The position numbers and the translations under genes were made by a program. Shown here piece by piece: positions 23,431 to 34,888 of a DNA stretch of 64,000 nt (position 1 is the first letter of the stretch; every line of letters starts with the position of its first letter). The stretch covers positions 51,525,449 to 51,589,448 of the forward strand of contig NC_052355.1 in NCBI RefSeq assembly GCF_009727055.1, given 5' to 3'. Origin of the DNA: Benincasa hispida. Lineage: Eukaryota > Streptophyta > Magnoliopsida > Cucurbitales > Cucurbitaceae. The notes below the pieces were generated by a model that was not told the DNA's origin, did not search any database, and worked only from the letters and a program-made list of their open reading frames with translations.

Positions 23431-23699
23431 TAATGGAAGGGTGAACTAAGGGTATTCCCACCAATGCAAAGAATTATAGTTTGTGCTACAATTATATTTT
23501 GATGTTTTAGTTAACTTTAGTCCCTCACTAACAAAAAGGGAAATTATAATTTGGTTCATAATAACTAAAATTGTATTCACAAATGTTTTATCTATTTTCA
23601 AAATTCATATTTTCAATAAACGATATTGTTTCTATGGAAAAAAAGGATTTCAATCAACGATAGTGTCTTAGAACGAAATATAGGAAGGATACATATCTT
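23431..23699. other. Unassigned AT-rich stretch
   Basis: No coding exon or recognisable repeat end was seen. Confidence 0.3.
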
Positions 23700-24216
23700 T
23701 GAGGTCATCACTTTCCAACAGACTCTAATAAAGGAAAGTACTACCACTGGCATCCAACTTGAGGAAAGTACATAGCTTATACTTATAAATTATAATATAA
23801 AGTTCAAATGTAATTGTGAGGTTTTCGTTCTTATACTCAGAAAACTCAACAGTAGAAGAAATACTACAAACCAAATAGAGCTCTAATGATCTTATGTTGA
23901 TGAAGAAGAAAGGATCCAGATTGTCTCAATTACAAAAGCTTAAAGAGAACACTGAATTAATATTAAGAAACAACAAGAAATAAAAAGGGATAACAAAACC
24001 AGCACATTCTAGAGAGCTTATGGTCCTCTCCTCTAAAAGCTACTGTCAGCTTTTACCCAAAAAATCGTCTGCCTCATCCCTTTCCAAACTTTCTTTTTAT
24101 AACCCGTTTTCAGCCCCACAATGCTTCTCCTCTCTAACAGGTTGACCAGAGAGTGTCTCCTGTGTAATTCCTCTTCTACCCCTCCTTTTATGAGTATATA
24201 ATATCGAGGTTTAACA
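23700..24216 (-). mobile_element. Probable 3' LTR of a gypsy chromovirus
   Basis: On the minus strand TGTTAAACC starts at 24216, right after the end of the pol frame and a purine stretch. A TATAAAAAG box lies at about 24090-24100. The end near 23700 is not defined. The 87-codon frame here is not a separate gene: its first residues (FPHFHLEDKVQFE) are the end of pol. Confidence 0.5.
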
Positions 24217-24484
24217 ATATTTCTCCTCTCGAATTGCACCTTGTCTTCAAGGTGAAAGTGAGGAAATTGTTTATTCATCATATACATTACTCCCAAGTTG
24301 CTTCACTTTCTGGAAGACCTTTCCATTTGACTAGCCATTTGTTAGTCGCCAATTCCCCTTTTACAATGTACTCCCAAAACCGTATCTGGTACCACTTGGA
24401 GCTCAAATTCTTAAGTCAATGATGTTGCCTGATTCTGGATCATATGCGACTAGTCCAATTTCTTCTTGAGTTGTGAGATGTGGA
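24217..24484 (-). pseudogene. Chromovirus pol 3' end: integrase C-terminus and chromodomain
   Basis: On the minus strand 24484-24448 encodes FHISQLKKKLD, the conserved integrase C-terminal block. Further on, KWLVKWKGLPESEATWE is a chromodomain core, followed after a stop and shift by FPHFHLEDKVQFE. The chromodomain directs integration to marked chromatin in this gypsy clade. The reading frame is broken. The upstream half of the same pol lies at 30896-31757, on the far side of a nested insertion. Confidence 0.8.
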
Positions 24485-24496
24485 AGAAAATTAACA

Positions 24497-24881
24497 AAGA
24501 AATTAAAAGAAAGTAGTAACTAAAAACACAAGAATTTATGTCGAAAACTCCCAACCCGGAGAAAAACCACGACCCATCAGAAAGAAATCCACTACGTGAA
24601 AAATTGTTACAATCACATAGAACAATTCTCTTTCCCCTTATCCCAATTATAAGAGCATTCTCTTAACAATTTTAACTACTCACATCTTTTTCCCACTCTC
24701 CAACTACAGAATACAAAAGCAATTTAATTAGAGTTAGCATACCAAAGCTTAAAGTGTTTCTAAATAGGATGACTTGAAACTAGAGGCATTGGCTCTTTTT
24801 ATAGACTTGGAGCCCAAACCCATTCTTCAATTAACCAATGTGGGACAAACTGCACTTCTAATATTTTGCCAAAACCCAACA
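24497..24881 (-). mobile_element. 3' LTR of a small copia-type element (family C)
   Basis: On the minus strand it starts TGTTGGGTTTTGGC at 24881. It aligns with 30447-30895 through AACTCCCAAC, CGACCCATCAGAAAGAAATC and GTTACAATCACATAGAACAA. The last ~15 bases are lost. It is preceded on its strand by the polypurine tract CCAAGGTGGAATT (24882-24894). Confidence 0.8.
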
Positions 24882-25327
24882 AATTCCACCTTGGCAAGAT
24901 ATTTGAAGAATCCAAGCTTCTACAACATCCATTGTCTTCATTAACAATCATAATTCTCAAATAAGAGAATTATAACCTACTCCACCATGAAAAGTAGACC
25001 TATGGAATATTACCTCCAAAGATTTTCTTTTTTCGTCACATGTCGACAAACCTTGCTGATATTTATGGTGTAACTTCCACCTACTTGGCTCACCTGGAAG
25101 TCCTTCAACCATCGACATAACTTCCACCATACACCTTACATAACTGCCAAGTCAATGCCCATGTTCAAACTTGTGGACCTACTAACATCACATCCTCTAT
25201 CATGGTAAAGTGGATATACCACGAGGATGAATTCCGTCTTCTTCAAAGGAAGTCACTGTCTCCTCTAACGAGAAAGACATTGTCAACATCCGATCTAGAG
25301 CCCTTTGCCGAACCTGCTCTAATTTTC
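24882..25327 (-). mobile_element. Internal region of family C element
   Basis: Between the polypurine tract and the nested copia LTR. No long frame in either strand. Together with 30400-30431 only about half a kilobase of internal DNA remains, so the element looks non-autonomous and TRIM-like. Confidence 0.55.
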
Positions 25328-26047
25328 TGTTGGGATTGATGCCCTAAATCTCGTAGGGTCCTATAGTTTATAAACCTTGTATGAACAAACTTGTAAGTGA
25401 TTTATAATATATGATATTTTATTCACTTTGTCTATGAAATATGTGATATTTTAGTTGCAATAAAAAACACAAACCAATAAACTAATATTCAAGGTTATCG
25501 CTGTAACTTAAACATGTATGTGGAGACATACAGGTGGATCATGTTTAAGTGATAACCTCAATGGTTTGTAGTAGATAGATAAGATTAGGTATCTTATCCT
25601 GGTGACACTACGAGTATGACTCGTTTTGTAAATGTTACAAATGTTGTAAAGTGCTACAAATGATCTGATCTAATCATTTATGTATTAGACATACAAGCGG
25701 GAATATTCTATACAAAGAAGTTTGTATAAGACTGGACCATGAAATGTTTAATCTCATTATATAACACCGTCCATAATAGAGACTTTCATTTCACTAGGAT
25801 GACCATAGGTAACATGACCTTAATCCTGAGTGAGTTGTGAACTCCTACCTATGAGGGCAGTCCTTGATTTGTATAGGTGAGAGTGACTAGATCGTTGACT
25901 CAACAAGCCTACCATTTCAGTGATTCGTCTGATTGGGGAGCTGGGAACTCAGCTACACAAGATGGAATTCACTTCTTTCTCGAAGCAGGGGTAAATAGAT
26001 AAATTGCTCATTTAAGGGCTGATTCTGGGTCTTGAAAAATATGGCAC
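25328..26047 (+). mobile_element. Copia family A LTR, left part
   Basis: Starts TGTTGGGATTGATGCCC at 25328 and runs collinear with the LTR at 51101 until 26047, where a family B LTR begins. Its right part resumes at about 29624. Confidence 0.8.
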
Positions 26048-27790
26048 TGATAACTTGTAGAAATACAAGTTATTTATACTGTTTTATTTAAATATTGCGG
26101 CTAAAAGAAAGAAAAGTTGCGTCGATAGTATAGAAATTGGCTAAGAAATTCGAAAATTATAAAATGTCGTCAATACACCCACTAACACCATTGCGATGGT
26201 AGAATAGAAAGTTTCTGTTTCTGTTTGCAGGAAATCAGTCACCGCATGCGTTCATGGCTCAAAGATAAAGTGAACAACACATCTAAGTTGTATTGCGCCC
26301 ATCAATCAAGAACGAAGAAATGATCAATGCAATGACGGCGCATGCGAAAATCGATCAAAAGCCCTAGCGATCAACGCAATTTCAACCGCATGCAGTAATA
26401 AAAAATAACACTGCATGCGGCGATCGATCGAAGATGTAAAGAGCAACACATTTGCGGAGGATTCTGACAAGTGTACAGCTTTCAGTTGTGCATTTCTAAC
26501 GGGTTAATTGCATAACAGAAGGAATTTCTCATCCGCCATTTTAGAAACTACCATAACCATACAGTGGGTACCACACATTCAAAGAGCCAAGCCTCACCTA
26601 TAAATAGCTTCTGCAAATTCCATGAAAGATATACATGAATACATAGAGACGTACATATACTAATTCTGAGAGAGAGGCTGGTCTGAAGCGACTTACAAAG
26701 TAGATCCGGGCAAACCACAGAACAGGGCCGAGAGGTGAGTCTCCGAGCAGAGAATCCTTCCAATTCTCGTAGCTGAAGCTTTGTGCGAAGGTCAATTCTA
26801 CCAGGAAAGCAAGCCTGAGAGGAAAGCTTTCCTCTCCACTACTTCCACACGCCGGCAAGCACAACCTCCGTTCAGAATCTGTGTCAAGACGTTAACACTC
26901 TTTCTGTATTTGTTTCTAATCTCTATTTCATCATCTGTATTCATCTTCTTTACTCTTTCATTCACAACATATATCAGACGCTTAATTTTAGTATTAAATG
27001 TTATGATAATTTTCATTGTCATCTCTCTATCTCTTTCCATACATCCATAATCCATTTTCTCCATGATGTATTCTTAATCCCATGGGTAAATAGCAAGAAT
27101 TAAGCGAGTAAGTTAATTTGTGTTAAGGAAATAATTAAGTTTAGCTAAAGCATGCTCGACGGCATCTTCACCTGTGAAAGCAGAAGTGAAGATGTTATTC
27201 CGCCTATCGAGAGAAGGTTGGAAGAATGCGTTAACTAAAGCAAGAAGTATTTCTAGAGATGGAAACAACCTTGCATTCATCACGTTCATCCCTGTTTTAC
27301 CATAGAGATATGGGAACGCGAACGATCACCGAGAGGTGTACGCTAAGGGAAAGCGGAACCTTAGTTGCATCTTTAACGCAATTGACAAACTTGCGATATT
27401 TTTACTATTTACTCTTTCTCTTTTTGCTTCATTCATAAAGACTTGCCATCACATACATCGAATCTTTGTACAACTTCACAGTCAGTTCTCGACCTCAGTA
27501 TCGTGTATCATATATCTTGTATCATGTATCATATTAGTTTAGTATTTATTTTATTAACGCATTTTTACTTTCACCACAATTTACATTTCTGTATAAATCA
27601 ACATTCTTTATTCATTATTAAAAACCGGTCGCATGTATCACAATAATAGCGGATTAATGAAAACAATCCCTGTGTTCGACCTTGGATTATTCTGAGAAAC
27701 TTGCGTTGGAATTATACTTGGTTTCACCGCAAGGAAACTTGTGACACGCACTCATCGTTGTTGTGACATAAACTACACGATGATGCAAGC
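26048..27790 (+). mobile_element. Family B (Athila-like) LTR, plus orientation, left arm of an inverted pair
   Basis: Starts TGATAACTTGTAG at 26048, identical in its first bases to the start of the minus-strand copy at 2121. It contains the GCATGCGG words, TGCTCGACGGCATCTTCACC and the end block ACTTGGTTTCACCGC. Frames such as 26781-27050 recur in the other copies only as LTR sequence. Confidence 0.8.
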
Positions 27791-27799
27791 AAGGTTCAA

Positions 27800-29623
27800 G
27801 TCCATGCATGGATGATTGCGATGATATGCGATACCACTTCTAGATATGCGTTATTAATGAATGTTCTTATAGTATATTGTGCATTGTTACAAGTTTCCTT
27901 GCATTGAAACCAAGTATAATTTCACCGCAAGTTTCTCGATGTGATCTGAGGTCGAACACAGGGATTATTTTAGGTTAATTTCGTTATTTTTGTGATATAT
28001 GTAGCCAGGGGCTTTTCAATTTAAAAAGTGTTGTTTGTACAAGTATTTAAAAATACGATAAAGTAAATTGTGCAGTAAAGTAAAGATAAGCGATAAAAAT
28101 GCGATAATAAAGTAAATTGCGATGAAAGTAAAGTGCGATAAAATAAACCTAAACTATGATGATACAAGATACAGGTTACATGATACAAGATACCGAGGTT
28201 GAGGCTGACTGTGAAGGATATACAAAGATCGTGTTATGCGGTGGCAAGGCTTATGTGTGAAACAGAAAGAGCAAGGATAATTAATATAAATAGTGCAAGT
28301 TTCTTAATTTTGTTAAAGATATAAGTACGGTTCCTTTTTCCCTTAGCGTACACCTCTTGGTGATCAACTGCGTTTCCCGCATCTCTATGGTGAAGCAGGG
28401 ACGAATGTAGTGAACGCAAGGTTGCCTCCATCTCTGGAAGTACTTCTCGCTTTAGTTAATGCATTCTTCTAACCTTCTCTCGACAGATCAGAATGGCATC
28501 TTCACTTCTGCTCTCAGAGGTGAAGATGTCGTCTAGCATGCTTTAGTTAAACATCTTTATTTCTTTAGCGCAGGTTAAGTTACTTGTTTAATTCATATTA
28601 ATCACCAAGGTATTAGGAAAACATCGTGGAGAAAGCAATTAATGGAAGAATGAAATAGACAGAAATGTGGACATGATAATGATCATGACAATTAACTATA
28701 AAATCAAGCATCTGATACATGGTTGTGAATGATTTAGACTAAGAAGATGAAACACAATGGATGAATAAGAGTTAGAAACAGATACAGAAGAGTGCCAATG
28801 TCTTGACACCGTTCTGGATGGAGAGATTGCTTGTCGGCGTAGATGGAGTGAATGGAAGGATGAGTTTCCCTCTCAGGCTTGCTCAACAGGTCGAGTTGAT
28901 CTAGATACAGAGCTTCACGGCGGGGATTTTGGAATGATTCACCCTGAGACTCACCTCTCGACCTTGTCTCTTTTCTTCCCGAATCTTCTCCGATCAGCAC
29001 TCAAATAAACCTCTCTCTCAATAGCCTCGTATCAATTATCCCTCGTATCAAGTATATCTCTCAGTGAATTCTTTGAAGGTATTTATAGGTTGAAGGCTTT
29101 GACTCTCTGACTTGTGGTCACAACTTTATTGTTATGGAAAGTCCGAAAATGGTGGAATAAATATTCCTTCTGTTATGCAATCAGTCCGTCGAATATGCAC
29201 AACGGTTAGTTGTACACGTGTCACAATCCTCCGCGTTTGTGCTGCTCATTTGCATCTTCGATCGTGTGCTCGCATGCGGTGTTGTTTTTATTACCGCATG
29301 CGGTTGAAGTTCAGCTCTGGATCGATTGTTTCGCATTGCACCATCATTGCGTTGATCATCTCTTCAGTATTGATTTGACGGGCGCAATGCGATGGAGATG
29401 CGTTGTTCAGTTTCTCTCTGAGCCTTGATCGCAAGTGGTGACTTGGTGTCCTGCAAAACGGACTTGAAATATCCTTTTCTACCATCTTAATGGTCTTTGT
29501 AGGTGTATTTGCGATAATTTATAATTATTGTATTTCTTAGCTAATTTTCATACAATCGACGCATGTTTTCTCTCTTTTGGCCGCAATATCTGAATAAGAC
29601 AGCATATTTATGTTGTCTTATTC
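27800..29623 (-). mobile_element. Family B LTR, minus orientation, right arm of an inverted pair
   Basis: Mirror image of the preceding LTR: GTTACAAGTTTCCTTGCATT at 27888 pairs with AAGGAAACTTGTGAC at 27732, and GTAAAAACC-type blocks follow outward to CCGCAATATCTGAATAAGAC near 29600. The first ~40 bases of the LTR (TGATAACTTG…) are missing at the right edge. Confidence 0.75.
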
Positions 29624-30430
29624 AGGTTTATCTGGACATTCAAATTAGAATGGACTATTTGTAGGTCCATGAGGTCCCCATACTAGCTCGAAAATGGACT
29701 AGCTCTAGAGTAGCGTGATAAGTTAATTTGAAACATTCAAATTAAAATCAAACGAAATTGAAAAAAATATATTTAAATATGATTTAATATATGAAAATGA
29801 ATTTGTGCAAAAATTAATTTAATATTGGATATTAAATTAATTAGAATTATTTAAATTGTTTAAATAATTATTTATTAATTTTATTAGAAAGTTAATTTAT
29901 GAAATTAATTTGTAAAATTAAATTTTGATTTTAGAAATAAAAGATGATTTTAAAATCAATTTTGGATTTTTAGAAATTGAAAAATCACACAAATTTGAAA
30001 AATGGGTTTTTCAAGTTCATCTTCAACTAGCTTACAAGGAACCCATCACCTCTATTACTGCAAGCATCAAGCATAAGCTACAACCCATGCAACATATCTC
30101 TTTGCATGATAGTCTACAATATATTGAAGAGATTGGAGTGAAGAAATGGTGGTTGAACCGATAAGAATTTTTCAGAAAAATTCTTGAGAAGGTGTTCTTC
30201 AATGGGTTGATTTATGAGTTTTTCTCCATATTCCCTTTAATTCCGGCTTATTTTGAGTCTCACAACTCAATCTAGAGCACCAAGAGGATAGTAGGGAAGA
30301 CAAAGATTTGGAGGATTTAGCAGCTGAAAATAGAGATTTCGATGGTTCGGCTTTAATCAATTAGAATGCTTATAGATCCTGATTTCTTCCGCTGTGTGCT
30401 AGTGTCAATCCATCAGAAACTATGAACCTG
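29624..30430 (+). mobile_element. Copia family A LTR, right part
   Basis: Resumes with GTAGGTCCATGAGGTCCCC and GCGTGATAAGTTAATTTGAA, the next blocks in the LTR order, after a loss of about 300 bases at the insertion site. It contains CACAACTCAATCTAGAGCAC as in the copy at 54000 and ends close to TTCTTCCGCTGTG. The exact 3' end is not certain. The 79-codon frame at 29925 is LTR sequence. Confidence 0.65.
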
Positions 30431-30431
30431 A

Positions 30432-30444
30432 CGCTCTGATACCA
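30432..30444 (-). other. Primer binding site (tRNA-Met) of family C
   Basis: On the minus strand TGGTATCAGAGCG, two bases after the LTR end at 30447. Confidence 0.9.
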
Positions 30445-30446
30445 CT

Positions 30447-30895
30447 TGTTGGGAAAAACCTAGAGAAATTAAAAGAAAGCAGTCAAACTGGAAACACAAG
30501 AATTTACGTGAAAAACTCCCAACTCGGAGAAAAACTACGACCCATCAGAAAGAAATCCACTATGTGAAAAATTGTTACAATCACATAGAACAATTTTCTC
30601 TCCCCTGATCCCAATTAAGAGAGCACTCTCTCAAAACTTTTAACTACTCACACCTTTTCCCCAATCTCCAACTAGAGAATACAAAAGGAATTTCACACCT
30701 TTTCCCCAATCTCCAACTAGAGAATACAAAAGGAATTTAATTAGAGTTAGCACAACCGAGCTTAAAGTGTTTCTAACTGGGACGACATGAAACTAGAGGC
30801 ATAGACTGCTTTTATAGGTTTGGAGCCCATCCCCATTCTTCAATTTAACCGATGCGGGATAAACTACACTTCAAATATCTTGCCAAAACTCAACA
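30447..30895 (-). mobile_element. 5' LTR of family C element, 449 bases, with an internal 45-bp duplication
   Basis: On the minus strand starts TGTTGAGTTTTGGC and ends TTTTTCCCAACA. The segment from CACACCTTTTCCCC to AAAAGGAATTT occurs twice in tandem at about 30648-30736; the other LTR has one copy, so the duplication happened after insertion. Confidence 0.85.
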
Positions 30896-31757
30896 TGGGG
30901 CCAACTTTTTACATTTCTTTCGAGCCAACAACCGCTGGCTATATGATCTGAGTTTCAGAAACACCTCATCTCCAAATGCAAATTGTAATTCTCTTTAGTG
31001 CAAATCAACTTATTTATTCATGCGATTTTGAGCCACCACCAAATTTTTCTTCAAAACTTTCAAAACTAAATCTCTCTCCCTTAATTGTTATTTCACACTG
31101 CTAATAGATGTTTTCCTTTTACCAAATGAAACCAGTGGAAGAGGTGGTCTGCCAAACACTTGATATGTGGTAGTTTTAATTAAGGTGTGAAAAGTGGCAT
31201 TATACCACAACTCAGGCCACCCAATCCATTTTCTCCACCTGGTTGGTTGTTCTTTACAAAAATGAAACCAGTGGAAGAGGTGGTCTGCCGTTAATTCCCT
31301 TTCGTAGATAGATTTTTCTTGTGCTCTCTGCGATAACTTTTGACTGAAGTAAGCAATTGGCTTGGAGTTCTAAGACAACAAAGCCCCCAATCTGAAACCT
31401 GAAGCATCTGTTTCGATAACAAAGGGCAAAAAGAAATTTGGTAAGGCTAATACAGGTACCGTCATCGTAGTTTGTTTTAATTCTGTAAAAGCAGTGGTGA
31501 CCTCTTCATTCCACTCGAAAGCATTCTTTTGCAAGGTTAATGGTGTTGCAATATTTCCATACCCTTGCATAAACCTTCGATAATACCCTGTGAGGCCCAG
31601 AAATCTTCGAAGTTCTGACACAGATTTCAATTGGGGCCATCGAACCATAGCTTTTATCTTTTCACCATCGACTTCAACTTATTGATGGAAAATCCAATGG
31701 CCCAAGTATTGAATCCTTGACTTGCAGAATATGCATTTTTTCTTATTTGCATACAGT
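30896..31757 (-). pseudogene. Chromovirus pol remnant: reverse transcriptase, RNase H and integrase pieces
   Basis: Minus-strand reading gives NKLYANKKKC…FC, QYLGHWIFHQ, then MVRWPQLKSVSELRRFLGLTGYYRRFM, FEWNEEVTTAFTELKQ and PFVIETDASGFRLGALLS (31370-31648), the end of reverse transcriptase and start of RNase H. PIAYFSQKLS follows. After an internal deletion come WIGWPELWYNATFHT and FGRPPLPLVSFGK from the integrase and LRERDLVLK. The frame is broken by stops. The copy is cut on one side by family C and on the other by a copia LTR. Confidence 0.85.
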
Positions 31758-33369
31758 TTGTTTATTGAATTTTGTGTCCTGAATCTCATGTATCTTGTAG
31801 TTTGTCAATACAAATAATATATTTAATAAAATAAGAGGTATTTTATTAACATTTAGACTTTAATTCAATCCAATAAACTAAGATCCAAGGTTATTTCATG
31901 TAACTTAAAACATGTATATGGTTGACATACAAGTAGATCATGTTTAAGTAATAACCTAAATGGTTTGTAGTAGATGGATAAGGTACCCTACCTTATTCTT
32001 GTGACATTATGAATATGACTCATTTTGTAGTTGTTACAATTGTTGTAAAATGTTACAAATGATCTTATCCTGATAGTTCGTGTAGAGATATGTGAGCAAG
32101 GTATTCTATACAAAGAGTTTGTATAAGACCAGACCACGAAATGAATAGCTCTATACACTAGTAAACTTAATTTTGAGTGAGTTGTGAACTCCTGTTTATG
32201 AGGGCAGTCCTTTGATCTGTATGGGTGAGGAGTCGGGAACACAACTACACAAGATGTAATTCACTTTTTCCCGACCTTAGGGAAAGTAGATAAATTACTC
32301 TCTTAATAGCTGATTCCGAGTCCGAGTCTTGAACCATGAGGCCCTAACCTTTCACTGGCCCGAGTGGTGTTAGTTTATAGTTAGACTATAAATTGTTTGT
32401 TCATTAGAGGAATCAGCGATACTTAAGGAGTTAGATGTAACTATAAAAATACCAATTATAGTTATGAGCGATTTGTGAAGGGTTGACTCACTGTTGATTG
32501 ATTATATCTAAATATATCTACAATGTGAAGAGTGCAGCTATTGATCAAGTAACCGATAGTTAATAAATATTGATTAATTTAATTAAGGAAATCAATTAAT
32601 TAATCTCATATCATTAGAACTTCAGATAGTGATGAAGAATGATTTGAATTGTTCAAAACAATTTAGGAAATTTTATATTAATGAGATTAATATATAAAAA
32701 TTAATAATAGATGTGATCTATAATCTGAATTATGTAAAAAAAAATATTTGAATGAAATTCAAACATTAAATTCAAATGAATTAGATTCAAGAAGTAATTA
32801 ATTATGATGTTAGTGAGGTAGATACATATAAATATGTGGTTTTTGTATGTTAATTGATTTATTATCTATTAAATAAGATTTAATATATAGTTATTTAATT
32901 AGCGTGTCAATTAATTAATTAATTGGCACTAAGAATATAATAGAAAATACTTGGACATGATCAACTCTTCTCCATATAAATATATGTTTAAAGCCTATTC
33001 AGGGCCAGGATTTCATTTGTGCAAAATACCTACTCCCCACACTAAAATCCTTTCTACTGTCCTCACCAATTTCTCTCCAACTCTTCCTCTTCCAAATATT
33101 AGAGACCATTCATCCAATCCTTGGAATCCTCAAGAATAATAAAGTTATTCTCACGATGGTGTCCTTGATCATGAAGAGCTGTTCGTGATCAAAGAAAGAG
33201 GATTTTCCAAGAAGCTACGTTTTCCCTTTTCTCCATCTTCAATAGCATGTTGAATATAATGTTTATTCTCCATCGTTCTTTGTATGGATTGTTGTGATTT
33301 TATTTCTTTTAAATGGAAAAATTGAATGCAAGATGATCTCACACTTCCGCAAGAATTTGATTCCCTTCA
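31758..33369 (+). mobile_element. Copia family A LTR, plus strand
   Basis: Begins near TTTGTTTATTGAATTTTGTG, a diverged TGTTGGG start, inside the chromovirus reverse transcriptase. It ends TTGATTCCCTTCA at 33369. A possible degraded primer site (TTGTTATC) follows. The block order matches the other family A LTRs. The 62-codon frame at 32951 lies in it. Confidence 0.75.
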
Positions 33370-33519
33370 TTGTTATCCCGAAGGACATTATTTGTTCTCT
33401 TATATTTGACAAAATAGTTAGTTAATTTTGATTTCTATGTGCAAGATTGGTAAATCAAACACCCAAACATGAACATTAATAATCCCAAACAATTAAAATC
33501 CACACATTTAACATCCATG
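33370..33519. other. Short intergenic stretch
   Basis: No gene or repeat end seen between the LTR and the 3' region of the complex I gene. Confidence 0.3.
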
Positions 33520-33818
33520 ACAACACTTATTAATATAAACTACAAGAAGAAATTTCAGGTCATATATGCATAAAAATTAATGCGAAATTGATGAGATCGG
33601 TTCATCTGAAAAACAATGTGCTCACATTCACCAACTTGAAATACATCTTACGAGCTAGAAAGCACGTTTATTCCAGCAGCAAAATCTCTTTTTGACAATA
33701 CAAACCACAAAGTGCTCCCCAACACCATAAGAAATTAAACAGCAATAAACAAACGTTCAAACAATTGCTTGAGAGCTTCCCAGTTTCCACCACCCAATTC
33801 AGAGCTCTTGCAAATATT
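33520..33818 (-). other. Possible 3'-UTR exon of the complex I P1 gene
   Basis: On the minus strand TACTACGCAG is a fair acceptor ending at 33819. The following ~300 bases are less AT-rich and exon-like, with ATAAAC and T-rich sequence near the end. A donor (ATG|GTTAAG, 34607) lies four bases after the P1 stop codon. This would make a 3'-UTR intron of about 790 bases. A separate unrecognised transcript is equally possible. Confidence 0.3.
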
Positions 33819-34072
33819 CTGCGTAGTATTTCAAGAACAAAATCAGGGGGGTCTATCTACAGGTATCTCTCACTAAAACCCAAATAATCCCCTATCCTAC
33901 CTACATGATATGAGACATGTTAAGAACAATGACAAAGTTAACTCATCAACAAAAGATATTTTTCTACGGATGACCAAATACTAGAGGCATTGATGCGGAA
34001 AAACCCAAGCTTAAAAACCAACTAAAAACTAACCTTTTGGCTCTTCTGCCTGTAACTACTTCTCACTTTGAC

Positions 34073-34400
34073 GACATCTCACCTATCGCAAAATAGTCGT
34101 AGCCCTAAAGCAACTATTTTAACCCCCGGTTTGCCAATCGGGATCACAGATGCCCAACCACTGCAAAATTATAGCAGAGCCCGATCGCAATTTCTAAAAT
34201 ACTAATGCTTCACGGAGCCTTTGCTATGATTTTGTAATGGGAACAACTCGGGATTGATGGTTTAAATTGTGATCATGACCAGTTTAAATTAAAAAGAATT
34301 CTGAAAGCCTCTCATCTTTTTTGCAGTGGTTGGGCGCCCAAGAACGTGAACAACAGGAGATTAAAAACAAAAACTGCGATGCGATGGGTGATACACCGTG
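34073..34400. repeat. Imperfect nested inverted repeat, possible MITE
   Basis: GCCCAACCACTGCAAAA (34152) is the reverse complement of TTTTGCAGTGGTTGGGC (34319). Outside it TCACCTATCGCA pairs with TGCGATGGGTGA. Inside, CAAAATTATAGCAGAG pairs imperfectly with CTTTGCTATGATTTTG. No coding frame. Confidence 0.5.
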
Positions 34401-34610
34401 ACCACGACAAGAAGTTCTAGGTGAATACTATGTGATGTAGGTAGAAGATTAGTTTTCATTGATTGTTAGGATTGTGTCATTCCATATTAACGCCTCATCT
34501 AAGTTGAATCAACCGTGAAAAAATCTCTCAACAAAAGCTTTCAAGTCGCAATCAGTTTTATAACGAAATCAAAATGGATATGAAAGCATAGAAACAGAAC
34601 CTTAACCATA

Positions 34611-34886
34611 TCACTTGGAGTTATTGTTGATGTCCTGAAGCATATCATCATAAGGATCCCTCCTACCAGGAGCCTGGCTAATTTGTGCGTCCCACTTCAG
34701 CTGAGAATTATGGCGCTCAAACGTCCAAAATCCGTAAGGACGAAGAGGATAGCTCCACATCTCCTTCGTCTTTTGGCACCGATCCTTGACAGCGTACAAA
34801 TGCTCTCGGAATTTGCGATCCCTCTCTTTTGGATCCTCCATGAGTCTTAATACCAAATTCTCAGCAAACTCCATGACGAACTTCAT
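34611..34886 (-). CDS. Plant mitochondrial complex I subunit P1-like protein
   Basis: A single coding exon of 91 aa starts MKFVMEFAENLVLRLMEDP. It continues with a basic/acidic stretch (KERDRKFREHLY), then WSYPLRPYGFWTFERHN and APGRRDPYDDMLQD, the blocks I recognise from the small plant-specific NADH dehydrogenase (complex I) subunit P1, At1g67350 in Arabidopsis (recalled, not searched). The length matches. P1 is a nuclear-encoded accessory subunit of the inner-membrane respiratory enzyme; no cleavable presequence is obvious. A 5'-UTR intron (34889-35261) has donor CGAG|GTAAGC and acceptor AAATTAG directly before AAATG, so the upstream 94-codon frame at 35109-35393 is leader and intron, not protein. 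The promoter carries six site II motifs, typical of respiratory-chain genes. Confidence 0.85.
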   Translation of the reverse strand: MKFVMEFAENLVLRLMEDPKERDRKFREHLYAVKDRCQKTKEMWSYPLRPYGFWTFERHNSQLKWDAQISQAPGRRDPYDDMLQDINNNSK

Positions 34887-34888
34887 TT

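Noticed and set aside
26781..27064. Overlapping 88-90-codon frames on both strands, also at 1104-1500
   Set aside because: They recur in each family B LTR at the same place and differ in frame integrity, so they are shadows of conserved LTR sequence.
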